This document shows, in pieces, positions 46,701 through 56,300 of a DNA stretch of 64,000 nucleotides (position 1 is the stretch's first letter; each line of letters starts with the position of its first letter). Origin of the DNA: Macrotis lagotis (Eukaryota; Chordata; Mammalia; Peramelemorphia; Peramelidae); contig NC_133658.1 of NCBI RefSeq assembly GCF_037893015.1, positions 286,879,719 through 286,943,718 on the forward strand. Direction: 5' to 3'. A program made the translations under genes and the position numbers. Under the pieces are notes generated by a model, which searched no databases, had not been told where the DNA came from, and was given only the letters and a program-made list of their open reading frames with translations.

Positions 46701-48355
46701 GACATCTAGACTAGATTTCATGCCCAAATAGCAAGAGTTCAGGGCAATAAAACATCCAGTTAAAATAAAAATGTTCTGAGAACTTAATGAATGATAGCCA
46801 TTGATCATTTGGAGTTATGACTATCTTATCATAAAACTGGGACCAAGAAATTTTGTTTTTGACCCCCCTGATGAAAGGGACTTTGAGAGCATTCAGCCTC
46901 TTTCCTTCCATTTTGCACATAAGGAAACTGAAGCCCTGAGTTTTTTTTTTTTTGGTTATTTACTTCCCTAAAGTCAACCAGGCCTTTATTGTTGTCATAC
47001 AGTCAAGTCTGTTCTTCCTGACCCTGTGTACCATAGCATACCAATAGTGTCCATGGGGTTTTCTTGGCAAGGATACTAAAGTGGTTTGCCATTTCCTTCT
47101 CCAGAAGCAAGCAGAAGTTAGATGACTTGGTCAGAGTCTCACAGCTAGTAAATATCTAGGGCCAGATTTGGACTCAGGTCTTGTCTCTAGCTCTCTATCC
47201 ACTGAATCATCTAGCTGCCAGACTTGCCACATGTATTGAGTCCAAATATTTAGATGTAAGAGCCCCGAGAGGTGTGTTGGATTGTGGCTGAATCTTTTAA
47301 AATCCAGCAGAAATCTTCCACCCCCCCCCCCCAACCTGGGGAATTCAGTTTCATTCTCATTCAGATTTTTGCTGCTTCAGAGCTGTAGCAGAAACTATTG
47401 ACCTCTTTCAAATGGAGCTATCATTTTAACTGGTTGTGCAGTAGTATAAATGGAAGGTCTTTGCTTTGTTGAGCTTGCAAAAATCTCTCACACAGGTGAT
47501 CCATGCTTCAGAGAAGTGATAGGAGCCTAGATTGAGAGTCAAAAACCTTGTAGGGTCTAAACTCTCAACCAGGATGGTCTTCCATGAGGCCACCTGGTTC
47601 AACCCGCCACTTTTCACAGGGGAGGAAACAGAAGCCCAGGGGCCTGCCCTTGAGGTTAGAGTTAGTAAGTATCCAAATTAGGGCTTCTGGCTTTTTTTAA
47701 AAATTGTATCACACTTCTTTCCTGGACCCAGAAAGACAGTTAAAAATACTGACAGACACATGCAAAACAATGAACAGATAGATGTGAATTAATGAATACC
47801 TGTGTGATTGTGATCCTATTTTCAAGGTAGAGGAGAACTAACCTCTTTTAAAGGATCCTGCAAAAGTCTTTTCTTTTTTAGCAGATAATTATCCTGTTCT
47901 ATACTGATCCTGAATGTCTTATAATCAGGTTTGCTTAGGGTGAGACCATTCCATGAAGGCAGAGATCTGGGAATTAGGGAGTGGTAAGTCAAGTTTGGGT
48001 GGGTAGGGATTTCTTTTGAGGATTGGTACTGTTTTCTAAATGCTCTGCTTCTGTCTTGCTTTTTTTTTTTCCCTTTTATCCCCTTTTCCCTTGCCTTCAC
48101 ACCTCTCCCTGCTCCTGCTGTCTTTCTTCCTGGGGTTTTTTTTGGCTATGGAAAAGCTACAGTCTTTGCGACACTATTGATCTGCCCCTGTGTGAAGCCT
48201 ACTGGAGGCAGGACCTCACCTCATTCTCCCCTGATGGCCTCTCAGCACCTCTGCTAGTGTCTCCTGCAGAGCCTGGCACGGCCCCTGGGCAGGGGCCCAC
48301 ACCAGTGCTCCCTCACGTCAATGGGCCTGGCTCAGGGCCCACGGAGCATGCCTGA
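39583..48355 (+). CDS. MED22: MED22 (SURF5), Mediator head subunit 22, long form
   Basis: Nuclear subunit of the Mediator head module, partner of MED11, bridging activators and RNA polymerase II. The first exon (ending 38010) is non-coding. Coding exons: 39583-39705, 41645-41725, 43576-43784 and 48163-48355; phases agree and give 201 aa (human 200). The ATG at 39583 follows a short exon 2 leader and yields [19 protein letters not shown], the family start. Mostly helical: [57 protein letters not shown], then [13 protein letters not shown]. The Pro/Gly-rich tail ([25 protein letters not shown]) matches the long human isoform. The last exon has two usable acceptors six bases apart (after 48156 and after 48162), giving SSS or SSSYS before LCDTID. 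It diverges from RPL7A. Confidence 0.96.
40262..40406 (-). repeat. Marsupial tRNA-derived SINE, antisense
   Basis: A poly-T start, GCAAGGCAAATGGGGTTAAG and an end at GTGCCACCTAGCCACCCC. AGATGATAACTTTT flanks both ends. About 9 bp of the head are missing. Confidence 0.95.
42035..42585 (-). mobile_element. Antisense L1 3' end
   Basis: It matches the complement of marsupial L1: CAACTACATGCAATGATAGT, TTTTGAGTTCCACATTTTTC, AAGAAGAATCAGAACAAAAA, GTTGCTGTTAATGTGTACAA, TTTCTTATAGAACAATAG. It is truncated, old and non-coding, and lies in MED22 intron 3. Confidence 0.85.
43225..43330 (-). repeat. Ancient mammalian interspersed repeat (L3/CR1- or MIR3-like piece)
   Basis: TTATTAAACACCTAAGCTGA, then CTAGGCGCTAGGGATGG: the widespread motif of the form TTATTAAGCACCTACTATGTGCCAGGCACTGGG, here diverged. 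Strand is uncertain. Confidence 0.4.
43795..46300 (+). other. MED22: MED22 intron 4 / probable 3' UTR of the short isoform
   Basis: No further coding. Four AATAAA hexamers on the plus strand (44351, 44563, 45038 and about 46286) could end the short message. A MIR relic lies at 45650-45840 and a GAT-rich microsatellite at 46168-46195. Confidence 0.45.
45650..45840 (-). repeat. MIR-type SINE
   Basis: Antisense MIR: GAATGCCCAAGCTAGAAGGG, GGAGAAGAAACTGACCCCCA, AGTAAATGACTCACATACCC, GTGGCAGGACCAAGACTAGA. Confidence 0.65.
46990..47218 (-). repeat. RTE-tailed SINE, antisense
   Basis: TATTGTTGTCATACAGTCAA, TGGGGTTTTCTTGGCAAGGA, GGTTTGCCATTTCCTTCTCC, then a tRNA-like body ending CTATCCACTGAATCATCTAG. 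The combination of a tRNA-like head and a BovB/RTE-like tail is typical of marsupial RTE-mobilised SINEs. Confidence 0.8.
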
Positions 48356-48835
48356 CAGGAGCCCGTTGTGATGCTGTCAAGGGTGCTTGCTGCTGACTTC
48401 AGCTACTACCACAGCCTACAGCTGCCCCTGTGGGCACGAGCTGCCACTTGGAGAGCAACACGTTAGTATTTCAGTCTGAGTCTTCCTTCCCTTTGTTCAC
48501 CTCTCCTTTAGCTGCAGGGATAAATCCCAGGGGCCCAGGCCATCCACTAAACCTCACTTCCTTTTCCTGGGCCTAACCTTTCTTTGGTGAAAGACAATAT
48601 ATTCTTGAAATTAGAGCATGACTGTAGACATTATGTGAGGGACTTGGGGAATTTGTTAGCCCTGAGTCTTGTATTATATAGAGCCCAACATTTTAAGTCA
48701 GGAAAGTCCCAGGGGACTGCTCTTCATGAAATCGTCCTCTGCCTCCACTGTGACCCATTTGGGGACATTAGAACTAAGAGGAAGATGATGGCTCTGGATT
48801 TCATCTTACATTCAGAAGAATAAGAGAAAGAGAGA

Positions 48836-48836
48836 A

Positions 48837-48879
<43 letters not shown>
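48836..48879 (+). repeat. (TG)n(AG)n microsatellite
   Basis: A compound dinucleotide run in the MED22 3' UTR. Confidence 0.95.
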
Positions 48880-49211
48880 TTGATTGATTATGGGGAAGGA
48901 CCATATGCTTGGATTTCTAAGTAGATATAGAAGGAATGTGGTATTAAGTTAAGCAGAACCCACAGTAGCCACATTAAAAACTGATGTTTGTTGGCAGATT
49001 TAGCCTCTGTAAGTGAACCAAATGTTGCCCAGTGCACCTTTATCTCACAAGAGAAATACTTTGACTTAGAGTCACCTTTTCATGCAAGTTCTGTATTAAA
49101 GGTGACTTCTTGAAATGTTGTTCCCTGGAGCTCAGGTGAACAGAGGGAAGGGATTACACTGTAATTTACCATTTCCCAAAATGATTCTCTTTATTTTTGT
49201 ACCTAGACTTG

Positions 49212-49217
49212 AATAAA
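49212..49217 (+). terminator. MED22: MED22 long-form polyadenylation signal
   Basis: AATAAATAAA starts here, about 860 bp after the stop codon. It is followed by a T/GT-rich stretch near 49235. Confidence 0.65.
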
Positions 49218-49399
49218 TAAATCATGAAGCTTTGGTAACTTGTTTCTCTTCTCAGTCCCCACTTATGTGTGAACTCACAGGTTGAAGAAGCTGGCTGCTG
49301 GTCCCCTAACATCTGAGAATCCAAGGCCCAGATCTTGAGGGGGGACAGAAAAGAAAGTAACTCCTCCCCACTGTATCACCTGATGGAGAAAGATGGGCA

Positions 49400-49520
49400 G
49401 CTCTTAGTCAGCTGTAAGATGACAAGCATTTATTATAAATAAGTGCCTACTGGCACCAAATGCTAATAGGGATTAGGAGTAAAAAGATCTCTCCTCAAGG
49501 AGCTTGTATTTGGATGATGT
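49400..49520 (-). repeat. Ancient mammalian interspersed repeat (L3/CR1- or MIR3-like piece)
   Basis: AGCATTTATTATAAATAAGT, GCCTACTGGCACCAAATGC and TCCTCAAGGAGCTTGTATTT match the diffuse common motif (TTATTAAGTGCCTACTATGTGCC, then CCTCAAGGAGCTTACA). Strand is uncertain. Confidence 0.4.
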
Positions 49521-50530
49521 AAAGCAGGAGGTGGTTCTAAAGAAAAACATTGAACATAGAATGTCAGAACTAGAAGGAAGCTTGAGCTCACTGACTAAAT
49601 TCAATGTAAGCCCCTTATTTTTCCAAAGTGGGACCCAGACAGCTTGTCTGGGGTCACAAGTGAGTAACAATCAGGACTGGAACCTAGCTCCAGCAATCCT
49701 AGAGGTCTGAAGAAGGAACAAGATTGATTTCCCTTATTCTTTGGATGATGGGTCTTGTCTCACTAACCAGACTATAAAATAACCATGAGTACAAAGAATT
49801 TTTCTCTTAATTAAAAAAAGTTAACCAACAGTCAGATGAGGAAAATAAATAAGGAACACTTAGATAATCAATATCCTAGATCTGGGGAAAATCATGCCTG
49901 TGACCTACCTCTCAAGTAATTAACCAGCATTTTATTAAGTAGCAATTGTATACCAGAAACTGAGGCACTGGGATACAAATAGAAAATCCAGACTGTCCGT
50001 CCCCTAAAAATTGCATTCTTTTAGTCTGACAATAAAGGAGAAAGAGTATTAATCATTTGACATGTACATAACCAGGCTAAGAAGGTGAAGGCAGTGGTCT
50101 CCCAAGTGGTAACCAAGACTTAACTCTGAGTATGTGAATTCTATCCCACCTTCTTCCATAATGAAGCAAATCATGAAGCTATTATCCAAAACAGCCACAG
50201 GTACTGATCACATTATAGGCTAAGGGTTACAGGACAGAAAAGGGAAATTTTGTTTTCCTTGAGAGGTCTGCTTTTTTAGAGTGACCCATGGAAAAATGGG
50301 AAAGAACTTAATTTAGAATGACCACTTCTTAGTGGGATCATCATGTTGATGATAAATGTCATTGGTCCTTGGGCCAATGTCATTGGAATAAAAAAAAAAC
50401 TAATTTATCTCCACAGATATAAATATCAAGGATATTCCAATGAATGAAATATAATAATTGCTAGTTGCTTTGTTGATTTAAGTAGTTGAGTGACTTTCTA
50501 ATATCTAGGTTCCTCTCCCACAGCAACCTT

Positions 50531-50640
50531 TTGTCAACTCAGAACTCAAACTAAAACTTCCCTCTCCCAAGTTTATGGTTTTGGTTTGTCAACTCAGAAC
50601 TCAAACTAAAACTTCCCTCTCCCAAGTTTATGGTTTTGGT
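50531..50640 (+). repeat. Perfect 55-bp tandem duplication
   Basis: 50531-50585 and 50586-50640 are identical (TTGTCAACTCAGAACTCAAA to TTTATGGTTTTGGT). Confidence 0.95.
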
Positions 50641-50671
50641 TTTGATCTAACGGTCCTTTTTCCTTTCTTTT

Positions 50672-50817
50672 TTAGGATTTTGCAAGGCAAATGGGGTTAA
50701 GTGGCTTGCCCAAGGCCACACAGCTAGGTAATTATTAAGTGTCTGAGACCGGATTTGAACCCAGGTACTCCTGACTCCAGGGCTGGTGCTTTATCCACTG
50801 CACCACCTAGCTGCCCC
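50672..50817 (-). repeat. Marsupial tRNA-derived SINE, antisense
   Basis: GATTTTGCAAGGCAAATGGG to TCCACTGCACCACCTAGCTG. It lies within the loop of the inverted repeat and close to consensus, so it is younger than the repeat. Confidence 0.95.
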
Positions 50818-51189
50818 TTAACATTCCTTTTTCAATCCATATACTTATCAGTCTCTTAACTCCTTAGTTGTTAAGTCTTGGCCACCACTTGGGGGACCAC
50901 TGCCATCACCTTCTTAGCCTGGTTAGCCTGTACGTGTCAAATGATTAATACTTTTTCTTGTTTCCTGTCAGACTAGTAGAATGCAAGTTTGAGGGGATGG
51001 ACAGTCTGGATTTTCTATTTGTATCACAGTGCCTCAGTTTCTGGAATTTTCTTTTGCTACTGTTGACCACCCACTTTTACTAGATACTATCTTCCATTTT
51101 GGGAGGGAGCGCTCCTACCTATCTGACTGCTCCTCACTCTGCTTGATCATAGAGAAAAGACTTAGGCATACACAAAGTAGAGGTAGTTA

Positions 51190-51285
51190 CTCTAAGATAG
51201 GAAGACCTGGGTTTCAAATCCTGCCTCTGACATACTAGTTATGTGAGATTGGGCGAGTCATTTCTCTGTGCCTGCAGGTAACTAG
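51190..51285 (+). repeat. MIR-type SINE fragment
   Basis: AGGAAGACCTGGGTTTCAAA, TCCTGCCTCTGACATACTAG, TTATGTGAGATTGGGCGAGT: a sense MIR head and body. Confidence 0.65.
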
Positions 51286-51889
51286 GAAAGGGTTGTCCAA
51301 GCTTACTTTTAAGTTTTCATTGGAACAATAGGCAATATATTTCGATTTGCCATTTTGGTAAAGTTTTTTTTTTTTTGCTAAAACATTCAGTAAAACCCAC
51401 ATAAAATTGCCCTGCCTGGCTGCATTTTGGACAGTTCTGCTCTAGGTTATAAGTCGCAGAACAAGTGTAGATACTCATTAGTTCAGGAAGTTTCTCAACT
51501 TGAGCTCCTCGTATCTATGAAACCACAAATTCAATACCCTCCACAGCTGCATTAACAAAAAAGACGCGGGATAATGGGGCTGGGGTTGGGAGTGGAAGCA
51601 CCTGAGAAGCGAAGTGGGGAAGGTTCAGTCAGGGAGGTCGGATACGGCTTCAGTCAGGGACTGAATGTCTCATCTATCTGTGTGTCCGCCCTCAAGGAGC
51701 GAACAATCCAACCGGAGAGAACACGGAGACAACTATGTCCCTCTACCACAGACTTACATATTTACGTTTCCATGAACACAGGCACCTCCAGGCCAGAACT
51801 CTGCACTGGAGACCTGTACTTACACTAAACACATCTCAAATGCGTGCGAGTCTTCGAGTGACACCTAGCCCTTAATCGTACACAACCGC

Positions 51890-52200
51890 ACAAGTGGAAG
51901 GTGCTATGGAAATGCTCGGGGGCTGCCGGGAAGGCACATCCGCTCCTTCCGGCGCAGGCGCCAGACGTCCTAAGCCCGCCCACTTCCCAGGAGAGGCTTC
52001 GATTGGCTACCTTCCCTCAGAGACTTCCGGTTCTCCGGCACCCACAATCCTTTGAGGTCTCGGCCCGCCCCCTTTGCAGTCGACCCGCTAGACCGAGCCA
52101 ATCGAACGCCGCCTTCCGTCGCTCGGCGGTCTCCTAGCCCGGCCTGTCGCTGCGAGCGTGCCGGGGGCGAGGTGCCGGTGCGGCTGCGGGAGTGCGGTGA
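51890..52200 (+). promoter_or_regulatory. SURF6: SURF6 CpG promoter and non-coding exon 1
   Basis: GC- and CpG-rich. It contains inverted CCAAT (GATTGG, near 52001) and CCAAT (GAGCCAATCG, near 52095), ETS cores on the minus strand (CTTCCGG near 52023 and CTTCCGGC near 51936), and CCCACAATCC near 52040, similar to the element in the RPL7A/MED22 promoter. Exon 1 is placed at about 52120-52196, ending GTGCG|gtgagt. TSS position is inferred. Confidence 0.7.
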
Positions 52201-52447
52201 GTACCGGCGTCTGGGGGTCCCCGACTCCCCGCCACCGCGGCTCCTGCCCCTCCCCTTCCTCCCTGGGCCCCGCGCCCCCCACGAGGGTCCCTGCCGTCCC
52301 CGGCGGGCGTCCTCGCAGACTCACCGGGCCCCGCTCCCCCCAGCCATGCCCCGGACCTCTGGACGAGAGTGTTTCTACAGAATCGGTTTCCCTCATTTCC
52401 TTCCATTCATTTTGTTTCCTGCATTTAAAAGCATTGTTTTATTAGTA

Positions 52448-52589
52448 TTTTTTTTTTTCATTTTTGCTAGGCAATGGGGTGAAGTGGCTTGCCCAAGGCC
52501 ACACAGCTAGGTCATTATTAAGTGTCTGAGGCCGGGTTTGAACTCAGGCCCCCCTGACTCCAGGGCCGCTGCCCACCCAGCCAACTCCT
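52448..52589 (-). repeat. Marsupial tRNA-derived SINE, antisense
   Basis: TTTTTGCTAGGCAATGGGGT to a degenerate head CGCTGCCCACCCAGCCAACT. AAAAGCATT is duplicated at the sides. It lies in SURF6 intron 1 at the edge of the CpG island. Confidence 0.9.
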
Positions 52590-53376
52590 AAAAGCATTCA
52601 TTTGAGAAGAGTTCCATGACATAGGAAAGATTAAGAACCCCCTATTTGGTCACACATCTCCCCCTATAAAACAAAGGAACAAGGTGAGGGGCCGGGTCTT
52701 ACTGGACACCGGTTCTCTTCATGCTGCTTCAGCCACCCGCAGTAGTCCGTGACATGAACAGTCCAGGCCCTAGACCCTTGTGGGCTCCCCTAGAGCAGGC
52801 ACGCACCCCTTTTTGCGTTCCTCCTTATCCCAGCTAAATCAGTGCTAGAGAGACAGTAGAGATTAAAAATGATCATTGATTAGCCGACCCTGACCTGCGG
52901 ATGTCTAAGAAAGCACAGACACGGCTGCGGGCAAAGATATGCATCCAGACAGCCTCGAATAGAAACAGGCAAATCTATATTTAACCACACAGATCAATAG
53001 ATGCACACACAGACATTTACACAAAAACAAGCGCATGATTTTCTAAAGGCCCCGTTGTGTGTGTGGGAAACTCCATCCCCCCTCCCCCAAAAGGATTTTT
53101 TCCTTCTGAGCCCCAGATATGGTTAAACTGTATTTTGGAGATTTTGTGTATGGGGGGGCAAGGGGAAGAATAGCGTTCTCTGACCCTTCTGGACAGGGCA
53201 TCCTCTACCCTACATACAAGAGGACCCCTGTGAAAGGACAACTTGTTCTCTTGGGCACCTGGCTTCTTCTACTAGCTCTTTTTTTTTTTCTCATTTCAGG
53301 TACAGTAGATCCCCTATGTCTTTCAAGGAGTAGTTGAAGTTTTCCAACAGGATTCAGTGATTCCTTCTCTTTCCCA

Positions 53377-56300
53377 ATGGCATCACTGGTGGCCAAAGAC
53401 TCCTACCTGCAGAATCTAGCGAAGAAAATCTGTTCCCAGCAGACTCTGGAGCCACAGAAACGAAAATGGGGTAATTCATAAAGTTCTTGGGGAAAAAAAG
53501 AATCAGGTGGTTTTTCTTTCCCATCCTCAGACTCCAAACTTATCATTAGATCACTTTGACTTCCCACTTAGGTTAAGAGGCATAGTGGTCTATATGAAAG
53601 GATAGTGGAGATACAGAAAAATCTGAGTTCTAGGACTAGGCCTGTCATTTATTTGGGCAAAACATTTCCTCTTTCAGAACTTCTTGCTTCACCTCCTTTA
53701 CTATGGAAGTCAGGTGAGTAAATGTATGTTAAATCTATTGCCAAATCAACTAAGAGTTTACTAATTTGATATTGCAATGTAGATAGGGGAATTTCTTCAT
53801 CTGAGAGTTTTCATATACTAGATTAATTATAAGTTCAAAAAAGTATGGTGGTGATGGTTTATTATTGTTAATACTTAGAATCAAAGCATAATTTATCTAC
53901 TAGGTAGATTTTTTTGGTCATCTAAGGCTTTTTTTGGGGGGGGACACCCAACAAGATCCTTCAGATAAATTAGAAGGAAATTATAAGAATAATCGACAGG
54001 TATTATTTATTGAACACATTCTCTGCCCAGTTTTTTGCCCATTAACAAGCATTTATTACTGAATGCTAGGCACTATGCTACATTGGGGATAGGAATAAAA
54101 AGAAAAAGGAAGATAGTCTTTACCTTCAAGAGGTTTGCATTCTAATAGGAGGAAAACAACACAGAAAAGAGACCTGCAGTGGGAGGCAGGACAGGGAAGT
54201 TGTTAATGGAATGTTTTTATGTTGAAATCCAAAGAGTTAGAAAAAAGGGCTAAAAGGGGAATGAAAGATGGGCAACATGAACCCCTACCCAAAATGTTCT
54301 GAGGCAGAGTTGGCCAGGAGCAGAAGGGGACTAGATTCCAGGGTGAGATAGCGACTGAAACTTGGAGTTGAAGTTCAGCTGTCTTCAAGAATAGGCTTGG
54401 AGGGCAGCTAGGTGGTGCTGTGGATAGAGCACTGGCCCTGGAGTTAGGAGGACCTGAGTTCAAATCTGGCCTCAGACACTTAATAATTGCCTAGCCATGT
54501 GCCCTTGGGCAAGTCACTTAGCCCCATTGCCTTAAATAGATAAAAATAAAATAAAAAGTATAGGCTTGGAGAGTTAAGAAGATTAATTTTCCTGAGTTCA
54601 AATCTGGTGTTAGACATTTAGTTTTGTGACGCTGGGCAAGTAAATCACTTAATCTTGTTTGACTAAGTTTACTCATCTGTAAAATGACTGGAGAAGAAAA
54701 TGGAAAACCACTAGAGCATCTTTGCCAAGAAAACCCCAACTGGGGTCACAAAGAGTCAGACATGACAGAAAAACCAAAGACCAAAACCTAAAACAACCAA
54801 ATTATAACCAAAGTTATAGTGCAAATAGTATGTATTATAGGAATTCAAAGAAGGGGAGGAACACTTAAGGATGGGGTTTTGATTTGTGTACCAACTCCTT
54901 CAGAGTCCTTCCATCCTAATCATAGAATTTTGAATTGAAAGAAAGAGAAGAGATCATCTAGTTGTACCTCACAAAGGGGAAATGCTTTGATCAAGGTTTC
55001 CAGTAATGAAACTAGAATTCAAGTCTGGATTCTCTTACTCCAAGCCCAGGGCTCTTTCTACTACACCACCCTTCCTCTTGTATGTTCTCAAAATGATCCA
55101 AAAGTTTTAGGTTTCCTGTTGTGTCACAGGGACTAGAATGCCCTTTTTTCTTCTTTGTTTTAGCTCCCAAAACTGGTGATCTAGAAACTACTCGACCTCC
55201 AAAGAAGAAAAAAAAGAAGGAGCTGAAAAAGAAGTCCCAGAAGCAAGAAGAAAAGGCCAACAAGGTCCAGAATAAACCCTCTGACAGCAAATGCTCCGAA
55301 GCTCCTAGTGCCAAGAAACCTGCAATCATAGTAGGGAAGGCAGGTTCCTGTTCCATTGTACACTCCACAGGTGAGAGGCTCCAGTGTAATGGTAGGTGAG
55401 AAGGATTTATTAAACTGAAGTGAAAACATTCTCTTATCCTTGTACCAAGCAGACATTGTATGTTGGAGACATGACAGAGTATACTACTGGGAGGTGGTAG
55501 ACCCTGATTCCCCTTCCTCACCAGGCCCACATCAGGACCCTTTTCAGCTTAAAGGAAGATCTGCCAAAGTTTGTTCTCCCTTGTGATAGTGTTCAGGGAT
55601 CTGGAATCATCATTTTAGCATAGAAAGGAAGTAGGTTCAGAGATCTAGAGCTAAAAGCTACCTTAGAGGCCACCTCCTTGGTTTTACAGATGATATAACA
55701 GAGAAGGAAGAGATCTATACAAGGAGTCAGCATCAGCAGTGGGGTTTGGCCCCAGGACCTCTGACTCCAGAGTCACAGCAGCTTTCCTTGCTATACCAAG
55801 CTGCCATATTGGCACTGAAGGAGGATTTTAGTGGAACAGGGACAACTCTAAAATTCTATAACTGATGGTATATTTCTATCTAGAACACCATGGATATTTG
55901 ACTGATCCAGATGGGAATGTGGTGGATATGGGTACCTGAAATGACAAGAATTTAGGAGAAGGTGACTTCTGTGGATAGACCAAAAAGAGATGAAGGTTTC
56001 ATTTTAGCAAATATGAGGGTTGCAAGTCTTGAACCCTTGAAGAAAAAGGAGAAAGGAGGGAAGTATGAACTTGTTCACCAAACCCCCTTGACTTCAGAGA
56101 CAGCTATGTGTGATAGAATAGGGAACTAGGAATTAGGATATGTGAGTTTTGGTCCTTGTTCTGCCAGTAGCTGTTAATCTTTGTAGGCATTACTTCCCCC
56201 TCTAGGTTCTTTTTCTCCGTCTGTAGAATGAAAGATTGGACTAGGTCTTTAAGGATTCATATTCTAGATTTTGTGATTCTGTATGTATAAAATGCCTTAT

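Larger units (their letters stand above)
49953..51044. repeat. Long inverted repeat, arms about 172 bp
   Basis: The left arm 49953-50124 reads on the plus strand as the right arm 50870-51044 reads on the minus strand. The sequence runs from CCAGAAACTGAGGCACTG through AAATAGAAAATCCAGACTGT, AGTATTAATCATTTGACA, CCAGGCTAAGAAGGTGA and CAGTGGTC to CCAAGACTTAAC. The arms differ at scattered sites and small indels, so the structure is old. The 745-bp centre contains a tandem duplication and an antisense SINE. Confidence 0.9.

Noticed and set aside
52052-52510. Open frames at the SURF6 promoter
   Set aside because: CpG composition. They run into an antisense SINE and show no family resemblance.
55012-55530. 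172-codon minus-strand frame opposite SURF6 exon 3
   Set aside because: Antisense of the lysine-rich exon (AAG read as CTT gives Leu/Phe runs). No independent signal.
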